The notes beneath the pieces are model-generated. The model made no database searches and had not been told where the DNA came from. It saw nothing but the letters and a program-made list of their open reading frames with translations. Positions 8,709 through 16,534 of a stretch of 64,000 nucleotides of DNA are shown piece after piece; the stretch's first letter is position 1, and each line of letters opens with the position of its first letter. The DNA is from Roseiarcus fermentans. Lineage in GTDB: Bacteria > Pseudomonadota > Alphaproteobacteria > Rhizobiales > Beijerinckiaceae. The DNA lies in the NCBI RefSeq assembly GCF_003315135.1, contig NZ_QNRK01000008.1, positions 124,001 through 188,000 on the forward strand, read 5' to 3'. A program made the position numbers and the translations under genes.

Positions 8709-9035
8709 CTAGCTGACTTTTAGGATATCGGCCCCTTCATAAAGGGCCCAGACATAGTTTTTGGTGCCATCTTCCCTGAGATGCTTATTGTCATAATTCT
8801 TGGGATGATTCCAAAACCTACGTACGTCTTCTTCTGTCTTGTAAGTTGCGATAATACACCAACGCTGTCCGCCGCCGATCGTCGTGCCAGGAAAATGCAC
8901 CGGCACCTCCGGGGTTCGACGCCCCATCACCACGAGGTCGCCACCGAGCTCCTGCACAATTGGACCCGCAGTTGTGAGGTACTTGCGATAGACATCCTCG
9001 TCTTTCAGGTCGAATAGATTCAATGCATAGAACAT
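8709..9035 (-). CDS. Small dimeric alpha/beta-barrel (DUF1330-like) protein
   Basis: 108 residues from an ATG at 9035 (GGAGAG upstream); a longer frame starts at 9062. It begins MFYALNLFDLKDEDVYRKYL and carries a central GGGQRWCIIATYKTEEDVRRFWNHP. This pattern of beta strand, helix with xxYxxYL, GG, two strands and the EEDVRRFW helix fits the dimeric ferredoxin-like barrel proteins (DUF1330/EthD type) that often accompany catabolic operons as isomerases or small monooxygenases. The specific reaction is unknown. Confidence 0.6.
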   Translation of the reverse strand: MFYALNLFDLKDEDVYRKYLTTAGPIVQELGGDLVVMGRRTPEVPVHFPGTTIGGGQRWCIIATYKTEEDVRRFWNHPKNYDNKHLREDGTKNYVWALYEGADILKVS

Positions 9036-9133
9036 TTTTTCTCTCCTCTCCTTGTACTCCATACATTGATATGGAGTTGCTCCATCGCAGCCGCGATGGA
9101 AACCAGCATAAGCGCTCCTCCTGCGCCTTCTTT

Positions 9134-10240
9134 TTATCCGTTGTTTAGCGCAAACCTTGCTACCGCTTCCTCATTCCAACGGAGCCCGATGCCGGGTCCA
9201 GGAAGTGGAACGGCCTCTCCGTCGATCACCTCGAGGGGCTGTTCAAGGATCGGGGCGGCCCAATCGACGAACTCCAGCCAATGCGCGGTCGGCGTCGCAG
9301 CCAGCAGGTGGACGCTGACCTCAGGGAAGAGATGCGACGACACCTCCCGCCCATAGGCCGCCGCCAGACCCGCAGCGCTGCGCCAGCCGCTCACGCCGCC
9401 GATACGATCGAGATCAAGCATGACGTAGTCTGAGGCCGCCGCCTCAAGCGACGCCGACATCGGGCTCAGACCGAGGAAATTCTCCCCCGCTTGGATCGGC
9501 GTCTTCGTCGCCTTGGCGATCTGCGCCGCATGGCGATAATCGTCGTGTCGGATCGGCTCCTCGATCCAGTAGACGCCTTCGTCGTCGAGAGCGCGGCACC
9601 TTTCCATGCCCTCGGCAAAGGTGAGCGCCTGGTTGAAGTCGACCATCAGAAGAGCTTCGCCCGGGATCTGCGCCCTCACGGCGCGCACCCTTGTCAAATC
9701 TGCGCCGAGATCCGATCCCCCAACCCGAAGTTTGACGGCGCGAAATCCTTCCGCCAGAAGCTCTTCAGCCTCGTCCGCTGCGGCCTTTGCAGGCATGAGG
9801 CCGAGACCGTTGCTGTTGTAGGCGTCAATCGGTTTGGGAGCCGAACCGAGAAGCGTCGAAAGCGGCAGTCCCGCTGCAATCGCCAGCGCATCCCAGGCGG
9901 CCACGTCGATTGCGGATGCGGCCATTGCAAGGGGGCCCGCCAGGCCCGGCAGCTTGAAACGACGCCCGAGCCACCGACTCAGGGACAGCGGCTCGACCCG
10001 AGCGCCGGCCAGAGCCTCGCTGAGACTGCGGAAGATCGGCTGAAGGGAGCGGGCGATCGAGACGTGGTAACAGAAGGCATACGAACGTCCTGTGATCCCT
10101 TCTTCCGTCTCCAAGTCGAGCAACAGCAAGGGAGCGGTATCGATCGTCTCAACGCTGGTGCCGAGTGGGCGGGCCATTGGCACCGCGACTGGCCGAGCCA
10201 CAAGGGATCGAAGCGTGAGGGAGGAGGTTCCCGCCCGCAT
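9134..10240 (-). CDS. Mandelate-racemase-like enolase-superfamily enzyme
   Basis: 368 residues aligned with Pseudomonas mandelate racemase at a constant offset of six. Metal ligands Asp201, Glu227 and Glu253 (DFNQ, WIEEP, AGENFLG) and the second-side dyad Asp276/His303 with Glu323 (SSHLFPEVSVHLLAATPTAHWLE) are all kept. The first-side lysine pair KxK is K170-L-R172, so the S-face base Lys166 of mandelate racemase is replaced by Arg. The enzyme abstracts an alpha proton of a carboxylate; racemase or dehydratase activity on an aryl- or alkyl-hydroxy acid is likely. Its ATG overlaps the TGA of the gene before it (TGATG). Confidence 0.88.
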   Translation of the reverse strand: MRAGTSSLTLRSLVARPVAVPMARPLGTSVETIDTAPLLLLDLETEEGITGRSYAFCYHVSIARSLQPIFRSLSEALAGARVEPLSLSRWLGRRFKLPGLAGPLAMAASAIDVAAWDALAIAAGLPLSTLLGSAPKPIDAYNSNGLGLMPAKAAADEAEELLAEGFRAVKLRVGGSDLGADLTRVRAVRAQIPGEALLMVDFNQALTFAEGMERCRALDDEGVYWIEEPIRHDDYRHAAQIAKATKTPIQAGENFLGLSPMSASLEAAASDYVMLDLDRIGGVSGWRSAAGLAAAYGREVSSHLFPEVSVHLLAATPTAHWLEFVDWAAPILEQPLEVIDGEAVPLPGPGIGLRWNEEAVARFALNNG

Positions 10241-11160
10241 CAGCGCCGTCCCTCAGACGAGAGCGCCAGAATATCGGCGATCGCTCGATTGAGCGGCGTC
10301 GCCGCCCCGACGGCGGCTCCGAGCCTTACGACGCCCCCACTCAGCCAAGGAGTCTCGAGCCGGTTTCCGCGTTCCATGTCGACAGCCATCGACGATGTCA
10401 TCGTTTCCGGCAGAGTGTCGCAGAACGCGAGGCGGCTTTCGGCGTAATCGGCAGCGAGCCCGACGCCTCTGGCGCGCCCGACCTGAACAACCTCGCGCAT
10501 GACGTCCAGGAGAAACGCGCGCGTCTGCGGATTTGAGCGGATCGGGCCGATCGTCGCGCGCATCGTGGCCGTCGTCGCTGAGAGCCCGACCAGAAAAACG
10601 AACTTCTCCCAAATCGCGCGCTGGATATCTCCACTCAGCTCGGCTTCGATGTTGGCCCGTTTGCACGCTTCCAGGAAAGCCTGGCATCGGGCCGAACGCC
10701 TGCCGTCGTACTCCCCGAATACAAGTCGCTGCATCGTTCCGGTATGAGCGATGACGCCCGGTTCAGCGATTGATGCGGCGATATAACTGACGCCGCCGAT
10801 GATCGCGTCGTCGCCGAGAACGCCGCGCAGAATATCGTCTTTGTCGACGCCGTTCTGGAACGATACGACGGCTGTTTCGCCCGAAACGAGAGGAGCCACG
10901 GCGCGTGCCGCCGCCTCGGTGTCCCACAGCTTGACCCCCAGGAGGACGAGGTCCACGCGGCCCAATTTTCGCGCGTCATCGCTGGCGACGACCTTTGGCA
11001 GGTGCAGATCGCCGAGCTGGCTCCTGATCCGCAACCCATCTTTCAGCAGCGTCGCGAGAGTCGCGCCCCTCGCGATGAAGACGACATCCGCGCCCCCTTT
11101 GGCGAGTCTGCCGCCGAAATAGCCGCCGACGCCCCCGGCCCCCATGATTGCGATTCGCAC
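10240..11160 (-). CDS. Ketopantoate reductase-family dehydrogenase (PanE/ApbA-like)
   Basis: About 306 residues from a GTG at 11160 with GGGAGGAG directly upstream; the longer frame to 11205 would start inside the operator. N-terminal Rossmann motif IAIMGAGGVGGYFGG, then SFQNGVDK and IWEKFVFLVGLSATTATMR with the catalytic Lys of the family. Members reduce 2-dehydropantoate to pantoate with NADPH, but paralogues in catabolic operons often act on other 2-oxo or 3-hydroxy acids. As the first gene of the TetR-controlled operon it is more likely a pathway enzyme than the pantothenate enzyme. Confidence 0.82.
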   Translation of the reverse strand: MRIAIMGAGGVGGYFGGRLAKGGADVVFIARGATLATLLKDGLRIRSQLGDLHLPKVVASDDARKLGRVDLVLLGVKLWDTEAAARAVAPLVSGETAVVSFQNGVDKDDILRGVLGDDAIIGGVSYIAASIAEPGVIAHTGTMQRLVFGEYDGRRSARCQAFLEACKRANIEAELSGDIQRAIWEKFVFLVGLSATTATMRATIGPIRSNPQTRAFLLDVMREVVQVGRARGVGLAADYAESRLAFCDTLPETMTSSMAVDMERGNRLETPWLSGGVVRLGAAVGAATPLNRAIADILALSSEGRR

Positions 11161-11189
11161 CGGATCTCCTCCCAATCGTCTTATCATTC

Positions 11190-11219
11190 TTGAATACTGA
11201 TTCAAAAACTCCGTGTCAA
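11190..11219 (-). promoter_or_regulatory. Operon promoter with perfect inverted repeat (putative TetR operator)
   Basis: On the minus strand TTGACA (11219-11214), 17 bp, then TATTCA (11196-11191) forms a sigma-70-type promoter for the operon starting at 11160. The spacer and -10 are covered by TTGAATACTGATTCAA (11190-11205), a perfect 6-bp inverted repeat with a 4-bp spacer. A repressor bound here would block the polymerase. The obvious candidate is the divergent TetR gene. Confidence 0.65.
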
Positions 11220-11336
11220 GAGGCCCTGGGCCGCCTCAAAGCCAGAACCCACGCGGGCTGCAAGAGTGAGTTTGGAGGCCTGGATCTCATGCAAACCAGG
11301 GTCCAGCTCGACCTGCCGCGGGCGCGCGGCCGCCCG

Positions 11337-11365
11337 TTGACTTTCCAACGAAAATCGCGTAACGG
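11337..11365 (+). promoter_or_regulatory. Promoter of the TetR gene
   Basis: TTGACT (11337-11342), 17 bp, TAACGG (11360-11365) on the plus strand, 33 bp before the ATG at 11398. It is well separated from the inverted repeat at 11190, so the TetR gene may be expressed constitutively. Confidence 0.5.
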
Positions 11366-11397
11366 GCAGCCTCGTCAATGAGAATGTGCGCTCAGTA

Positions 11398-12012
11398 ATG
11401 GCTCGCCCCAAGCAGTTCGACCCCGAGATCGCCCTCGATTTGGCGGTCGACATTTTTTGGGAGAGCGGATTCGAGGCGACGAGCATTGAAAGGCTTTGCC
11501 GCCGCCTCAAGCTCAACCCCGGCAGCCTTTACGGCGCCTATGGGGATAAACGCGCGCTTTTCATCGCTATTCTCGACCGCTACGTCGACAAGGTTTCCCT
11601 CGAAGCGATCCAACGGATTTCCGGGAGCCCGTCGGGAATCTTAGGAATAGTCAACTATTTCGACTTTCTCATCGAAGCCATCCTCGGCGGCAAACGCCGT
11701 TGGGGGTGTCTGATCACCAATTCGCTGATCGAACTCGCGGCCCGCGAGCCCGAGATTGCGGCGAAGGTGGAATTGCACTTCACTCGGTTGGAGACTGCCT
11801 TCGCCAGCGCATTGGCGCGCGCGCAAGCCGCAGGTGAGTTGCGGCCCGGATTTGGGCCCGAGTCGGCGCCGTACTTCGTGTGCCTGGTGCAGGGCCTCAA
11901 CGTGCTTGCACGGACGAAGCCGACGCGCGCGCGGTTAAGGGCGATTGTCGACGTGGCGCTGGACCCGCTCCGCGACGGTGCGGCTCTGCTGAGTCCCAAA
12001 TCTGTCGCTTGA
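11398..12012 (+). CDS. TetR-family transcriptional regulator
   Basis: About 204 residues starting MARPKQFDPEIALDLAVDIFWESGFEATSIERL, a typical TetR N-terminal domain of the YcdC/AcrR kind, with the recognition helix in LNPGSLYGAYGDKRALF. The C-terminal domain (WGCLITNSLIELA, EIAAKVELHF) is the TetR_C_6-like ligand and dimerisation part seen in many catabolic repressors. A GTG four codons earlier is also possible. Divergently oriented to the eight-gene operon and next to the inverted repeat at 11190-11205, so it probably represses that operon until the substrate is present. Confidence 0.88.
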   Translation: MARPKQFDPEIALDLAVDIFWESGFEATSIERLCRRLKLNPGSLYGAYGDKRALFIAILDRYVDKVSLEAIQRISGSPSGILGIVNYFDFLIEAILGGKRRWGCLITNSLIELAAREPEIAAKVELHFTRLETAFASALARAQAAGELRPGFGPESAPYFVCLVQGLNVLARTKPTRARLRAIVDVALDPLRDGAALLSPKSVA

Positions 12013-12052
12013 CCGGTCTGCCTCGGCCAGATACTCATCAGTCGTCTGATGA
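12009..12052 (+). promoter_or_regulatory. Promoter with shared 18-bp operator, site 1 (pfpI remnant and gor)
   Basis: TTGACC (12009-12014), 17 bp, TACTCA (12032-12037). The dyad TCATCAGTCGTCTGATGA (12035-12052) overlaps the -10 end and the expected start site. The same 18 bp occur at 13946 and 21877, with a close variant at 23705. The -35 overlaps the last codons of the TetR gene. Confidence 0.8.
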
Positions 12053-12080
12053 CTTTCGGCGCGGACCAGCGAGCGAGGGC

Positions 12081-12245
12081 ATGCCAAAACGTCTGAATCC
12101 GACCCACGATCCCGCCGAATCGCTCGCGGCGACACATCCGCATCAGCGTCCCCCAGCGGAGGGCGACGAGGCGGTTGTGGCCGCGACTTGGAGAGCGTTC
12201 AGCGCCGGTCGCCGAAGCAGGCGCTTCGTCACGCCGTCTCGATAG
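12081..12245 (+). pseudogene. Truncated DJ-1/PfpI gene copy
   Basis: An ATG frame of 54 codons reading MPKRLNPTHDPAESLAATHP, then HQRPPAEGDEAVVAAT. It aligns with the first 36 or so residues of the intact PfpI protein at 21929 (MPKVLILTGDAAEALEVIYP, HQRLTEEGYEAVVAAL), including the same distance from the upstream operator. After that the sequence diverges and the nucleophile-Cys half is missing. Non-conservative changes such as VLI to RLN in the first strand suggest decay. It ends ten bases before glutathione reductase and may now serve only as its leader. Confidence 0.8.
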
Positions 12246-12254
12246 ATCGCTAAG

Positions 12255-13643
12255 ATGACTGGCGTCTCGAGCTTTCCCGTCGACCTGTTCGTCATTGGCG
12301 CCGGATCGGGCGGCGTGCGCGCGGCGAGGATCGCCGCCGGCCATGGGGCGCGCGTGATGATCGCCGAGGAATTCCGCATCGGCGGCACATGCGTCATCCG
12401 AGGCTGCGTGCCCAAGAAGCTGCTGGTTTACGCCAGCCGCTTCGCCGACGATTTTTGCGACGCCCGCGGCTATGGTTGGAATGTCGGCGAGACCAGCTTC
12501 GATTGGCTGGCCATGGTCGCAGCCAAAGAAAAAGAAATCAGCCGATTGTCGGCAATCTATCGCGAAAATCTCGAAAAGGCCGGCGTCGACCTCGTCGAAG
12601 AGCGCGCCGAGATCGCGGCGCCGCGATCGGTGCGGTTGGCCAGCGGGCGTGTGATCAACGCAAAACACATTCTCATCGCCTCTGGCGCCACGCCGGAACT
12701 GGCGCCGTCGATTCCGGGCCTCGAACACGCGATTACCTCGAACGAAATCTTCGATCTGAAATCGTTCCCAAAGCGCCTGATGATCGTTGGCGGCGGTTAC
12801 ATCGCGGTCGAGTTCGCGTCGCTATTCGCTAAGCTCGGAGCCAAAGTCACGCAGGTGATGCGCGCGAGCAACATTCTTCGCGGTTTCGACGAGGATATGC
12901 GCGTCGGATTGGCGGAAGAGCTCGGCCATTCGGGTGTAACGTTCGCCACTGGCTGTTTGCCGACGCGGATCGAAAAACGGGCGGGAGCGCTCGACGTCGC
13001 GCTGTCGAACGGCGACAACCTCGTGGTCGATCAGGTTCTTATCGCCACAGGGCGTCGGCCAAACACGGCCAAGCTCGGACTGGAGAGCGTGGGGGTGGCC
13101 ACTGATGCGCACGGCGCCGTCAAAGTCGACGACGGCTCAACGACCAATGTCGCGACCATTCACGCCGTGGGCGACGTCACCAACCGTATCAATCTAACGC
13201 CGGTCGCGATCCGCGAAGGGCAGGCCTTCGCCGATCGCGTTTTTGGCGGCAAACCGGGCCTCGTCGATCATGACTGTGTGCCGAGCGCGGTGTTCACTAC
13301 GCCCGAAATCGGAACAGTCGGCTTGACGGAAGCGCTGGCGCGCGAGCGTTACCAGGTTGTCGACATTTATCGATCGCGTTTCCGGCCTTTGAAGGCGGCG
13401 GTTTCGGGTCGCTCGGAGCGCACGGTCATGAAGATCGTCGTCGACGGAACGTCCGATCAGATCCTCGGCGCCCACATTCTCGGCCATGAAGCAGGCGAAA
13501 TGATCCAACTTCTGGCCATCGCAGTGAAGATGAAAGCGACCAAAGCCGACCTTGACGCAACGATGGCGGTTCACCCCACCGCCGCCGAGGAGCTCGTCAC
13601 AATGCGCACTCGCACAGCGCGCTTCATCCACGAACGCGACTGA
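12255..13643 (+). CDS. gor: Glutathione-disulfide reductase
   Basis: 462 residues, class I pyridine-nucleotide disulfide reductase. FAD-binding GAGSGGVRAARIAA (15-28), redox pair in GGTCVIRGCVPKKL (Cys46, Cys51), NADPH-binding GGGYIAVEFAS, FAD motif HAVGDVTNRINLTPVA, and the C-terminal HPTAAEE with the active-site His-Glu. It reduces glutathione disulfide with NADPH in the cytoplasm. Here it lies under operator site 1 and close to two glutathione transferase genes, so it probably keeps glutathione reduced while the cluster is in use; a housekeeping copy elsewhere in the genome is possible. Confidence 0.93.
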   Translation: MTGVSSFPVDLFVIGAGSGGVRAARIAAGHGARVMIAEEFRIGGTCVIRGCVPKKLLVYASRFADDFCDARGYGWNVGETSFDWLAMVAAKEKEISRLSAIYRENLEKAGVDLVEERAEIAAPRSVRLASGRVINAKHILIASGATPELAPSIPGLEHAITSNEIFDLKSFPKRLMIVGGGYIAVEFASLFAKLGAKVTQVMRASNILRGFDEDMRVGLAEELGHSGVTFATGCLPTRIEKRAGALDVALSNGDNLVVDQVLIATGRRPNTAKLGLESVGVATDAHGAVKVDDGSTTNVATIHAVGDVTNRINLTPVAIREGQAFADRVFGGKPGLVDHDCVPSAVFTTPEIGTVGLTEALARERYQVVDIYRSRFRPLKAAVSGRSERTVMKIVVDGTSDQILGAHILGHEAGEMIQLLAIAVKMKATKADLDATMAVHPTAAEELVTMRTRTARFIHERD

Positions 13644-13912
13644 AGCGAGCGATCGCCGTCGCCGCTCGCGCGGTTCTTCGACGCTCGAACGCGCCATGGC
13701 GTCGGCCTGGTCTCGGAAGGTAGCGAGCCCACGGCTTTCCCTGGCGCCTTGCGCGGCGTGATCCCACTGACCGTAAACCAAAATCAGATCGGCGGTCGAT
13801 CTCTGACCTGCTGTCGCCCGGCTGGGCGAGGCGGCCGCGCTGGGCGCGTCGCGGCATCGAGACATTTTGAACGAAAGAAGCCGCTGCGCCTGGCCGCGCC
13901 GGCGCGAGCGGA

Positions 13913-13963
13913 TTGACACCATCAAAAGCCGCCGCTAACGTGATGTCATCAGTCGTCTGATGA
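13913..13963 (+). promoter_or_regulatory. Promoter with shared 18-bp operator, site 2 (main catabolic/transport operon)
   Basis: TTGACA (13913-13918), 17 bp, TAACGT (13936-13941). The dyad TCATCAGTCGTCTGATGA (13946-13963) lies over the expected transcription start, a classic repressor position. The first gene begins at 14053 after a leader of about 100 nt. About 270 bp between gor and this promoter hold nothing recognisable. Confidence 0.82.
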
Positions 13964-14052
13964 ATGCGAAGCACGCAGACGAAGTTAGACGGGAAGGGTG
14001 GGTCTCCGTAGGAGAAGCCTGTCTCCTTCGCCAACACGGGAGGAAGCGAAGC

Positions 14053-14823
14053 ATGCGTGAGTTCAAGGATTACGCCGAAAAATACTCGCACATCCGGATG
14101 GACCGTCGAGACGGCATTTTGGAGATAACTTTCCACAGCGACGGGGGGACCCTGGTTTGGGGCGGCGGGCCGCACGGGCAGTTGGGACCGGCCTTCCACG
14201 ACATCGCCCAGGATCGAGAAAACAGACTCGTCATCATGACGGGCACGGGCGACGCCTTCATCGAAGAGATCAACGCCGAGATCCTTGGCGAGCGGTTGCC
14301 AAAGAACAAAATCACGCCGATGACCTGGGATCACATCTACAGCGACGCCAAGCGCCTGCTGATGAACCTTCTCGACATCGAGGTTCCGATCATCGCTGCG
14401 GTGAATGGCCCGGTTAACATCCACGCCGAGCTCGCCGTGTTGAGCGATATCGTCCTGGCCGCTGATCACGCGACGTTCGCCGACGCGCCTCACTTTCCAA
14501 ACGGCCTCGTCCCGGGCGACGGAGTTCATGTGATCTGGCCTTATCTCCTGGGAAGGAACCGCGGCCGTTATTTCCTCCTGACCGGCCAACGGCTGTCGGC
14601 CCAAGAGGCTTTGCAACTGGGCGTCGTGAGTGAGGTCATGCCGGCCAACAAGCTGTTGCCGCGCGCCAGAGAATTGGCCCGGCAAATTCTCAACCAACCT
14701 CCTCTGACTGTGCGCTACGCCCGGGTGGTGATGACGCAAGAGCTCAAGAAACTCATGCTCGAACACCTGAGCCACGGGCTCGCCCTGCAAGGTCTGGCCG
14801 CCAACGAATATTGGCCCAGCTAG
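14053..14823 (+). CDS. 6-oxocamphor hydrolase-like crotonase-fold C-C hydrolase
   Basis: 256 residues from an ATG with GGGAGG ten bases upstream. It is a crotonase-superfamily protein, but closest in its landmarks to Rhodococcus 6-oxocamphor hydrolase (257 aa): LVW near 34, HDIAQDREN, LLDIEVPIIAAVNGPV, SDIVLAADHATF, PHFPNGLVPGDG, RGRYFLLTGQ. The residues matching His45, His122, His145 and Asp154 of that enzyme are His41, His124, His147 and Asp156; Glu244 appears as Gln246. That enzyme splits a cyclic beta-diketone by a retro-Claisen reaction. A similar ring-opening hydrolysis is the best guess here; a CoA-thioester substrate is less likely. First gene of the operon under operator site 2. Confidence 0.85.
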   Translation: MREFKDYAEKYSHIRMDRRDGILEITFHSDGGTLVWGGGPHGQLGPAFHDIAQDRENRLVIMTGTGDAFIEEINAEILGERLPKNKITPMTWDHIYSDAKRLLMNLLDIEVPIIAAVNGPVNIHAELAVLSDIVLAADHATFADAPHFPNGLVPGDGVHVIWPYLLGRNRGRYFLLTGQRLSAQEALQLGVVSEVMPANKLLPRARELARQILNQPPLTVRYARVVMTQELKKLMLEHLSHGLALQGLAANEYWPS

Positions 14824-15132
14824 TTCATCACGAAAAGGTAAGCGACGACCGCTCGCCGGTTGTCGATGGCCATCCTCGATTCCTGCGGCGGCATAAGAAG
14901 GGGGGGCACAGCCCCTCCCGCAGACGCGAAGCCCGCGAATACGACCTGGCGCCCGAATTGTCGGCGGGCTGGGCTCGCGCGACCGGGCCAAAGGTCATCG
15001 GGAACTCGATCTCCGACCAAAGAAAGTAAGACCGCAATGAAGCGGGAGATCGAGCCGGCAAAGACTGGACATGCGCTGCAGTTCGCGGCGACCGCGCAGC
15101 CAGTCAAATTCTATCGGGAGGAGACTAAACGG
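14824..15132. other. Leader between hydrolase and binding-protein genes
   Basis: About 310 bp. A G-rich inverted repeat (14900-14919, GGGGGGGC then GCCCCTCCC) could form a hairpin that lowers read-through or protects the upstream message. Remaining sequence has open frames on both strands but no recognisable protein and no promoter that I can defend. Confidence 0.45.
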
Positions 15133-16407
15133 ATGAGCGACACTGAGAACAGAGACGACATGGTCCAACAGTACCTGGAGGACTTTATCCCCAAGGGGCG
15201 CCGCGGCGACATCGAGCATCTCGCCGGCGAGGTCGTCAAAGGCGCAACGTCCCGGCGCAACTTCCTGACCCGGGCCGGTTCACTCGGCGTGGGGGCTACA
15301 GCGGCTTCGACGATTCTGACGGCGTTGGTCACCAGTGCGCCGAAGGCGTCGGCGGCGACCTCGGGCTCCGCAGAGGCGGGAAAGATTGCCGACAAATACA
15401 AGAACCTCACGATTGGCGTCCCGGTATACGCCTTCGCGGATGAAAACCAGATTACCATCGCCAATCAGATGCAAGCAGCGGCCCAGGCCGCCGGTTTGAA
15501 CTGGAAGTTCCTGTTGCAGGACGTAGCGGGTAGCGTGACGACGGCTGGGCAGGTGTTCGACAGTTTTGTCACCAGGGGCGTCGACGTTATCATAGATATT
15601 GTTATTCCGCCGCGGCTTGTCGCAGCGCAGATGGCAAAAGCTAAAGAGAAAAAAATACCAGTCTTTGGGATTTATACGTTCGGCACCAATTATCCCGACA
15701 TGGTGCTTGACTATGGCGGCGTGACCTCGGTCGAATCAAGCTTCGTCAGCAGCTATATGTTGTTCGATCAGCGAATTCGCCACCCCGGTAAGAAGAAGAT
15801 CAAGCTCGGAATCATCGACTCGCAGCTCGACGTCATCAAGCCTCGGCGCGGGGCCCTCGACGGCCTGTTGAGCCTGGCGATCAACAACGACTTCGAAGTG
15901 GTGCAGGTCATTCCCGATGTCGACCCGGCGAACACAGTGCAAGTGGCGACCCAGGTGACACAGGCGATTCTCACCAAGAATCCGGATGTCGACTGTCTGT
16001 GGGTGAGTTGGTCGCCGGCGCCAGTCCCGGTTGCGGCGGCGGTCGAACAGGCAGGAAAGGGCGACTCGTGCAAGGTCTATGGGCTCGTCGCCCAGAGCGC
16101 TGGCATACAGCTTATCAAAGAGGGCAAGAGTCCGCTGGTCGCAACCTCGTGGGTCGACTTGGTCTGGGTCGGCTGGGGCATGGTTGATCTCGTGCTCAAG
16201 CACCGCTCGGGCAAGCCGGTGGACCGTCTCGCGCTGCTTTCGACCAACGCTGTTCCGTGTGTCTGTATCGACCACGCCGAAGCGAACTCGTCAAATATTC
16301 AAATGGTGGATGTGTTGGGCGGAAAGCAGATTCCGACCTGGGTGTTTGCCCAAGGTTCGTACCGCGATCGGTTTGTCGCGTCTTGGAGCGAAAGTTATTC
16401 CTCGTAG
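15133..16407 (+). CDS. ABC transporter binding protein of the sugar type, Tat-exported
   Basis: 424 residues from ATG 15133 (GGGAGGAG about ten bases upstream); the frame is open further back. A 40-residue acidic N-terminal arm precedes a twin-arginine signal SRRNFLTRAGSLG (Arg41, Arg42) and a hydrophobic core, with a likely cut after KASA near residue 74. The mature part is a RbsB-like type I binding protein (DVIIDIVIPPRLVAAQMAKAK; IDSQLDVIKPRRGALDG). Most relatives use Sec, so the Tat signal implies folding or cofactor/ligand binding in the cytoplasm before export, or simply lineage habit. It should capture the substrate for the permease and ATPase downstream. Confidence 0.88.
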   Translation: MSDTENRDDMVQQYLEDFIPKGRRGDIEHLAGEVVKGATSRRNFLTRAGSLGVGATAASTILTALVTSAPKASAATSGSAEAGKIADKYKNLTIGVPVYAFADENQITIANQMQAAAQAAGLNWKFLLQDVAGSVTTAGQVFDSFVTRGVDVIIDIVIPPRLVAAQMAKAKEKKIPVFGIYTFGTNYPDMVLDYGGVTSVESSFVSSYMLFDQRIRHPGKKKIKLGIIDSQLDVIKPRRGALDGLLSLAINNDFEVVQVIPDVDPANTVQVATQVTQAILTKNPDVDCLWVSWSPAPVPVAAAVEQAGKGDSCKVYGLVAQSAGIQLIKEGKSPLVATSWVDLVWVGWGMVDLVLKHRSGKPVDRLALLSTNAVPCVCIDHAEANSSNIQMVDVLGGKQIPTWVFAQGSYRDRFVASWSESYSS

Positions 16408-16419
16408 TCAGCGAACTGC

Positions 16420-16449
16420 GCGCGCCCGGCTCTCCAGAGCGGGGCGCGC
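16420..16449 (+). terminator. Hairpin between binding protein and permease genes
   Basis: GCGCGCCC (16420-16427) pairs with GGGCGCGC (16442-16449), and inside it GCTCT (16429-16433) pairs with AGAGC (16436-16440) around a two-base loop, with one G-G mismatch. No T-run follows. Such hairpins after the first ABC gene often raise the amount of binding protein relative to the membrane parts by stabilising the upstream mRNA or partly ending transcription. Confidence 0.6.
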
Positions 16450-16534
16450 TGGCGGCAATCATCGGTAACGCCGTCGACGACGCGAAACGAGTCGGTTGAA
16501 GACGGCGAACGACTGTCAGGGGAGCGGGGACACG

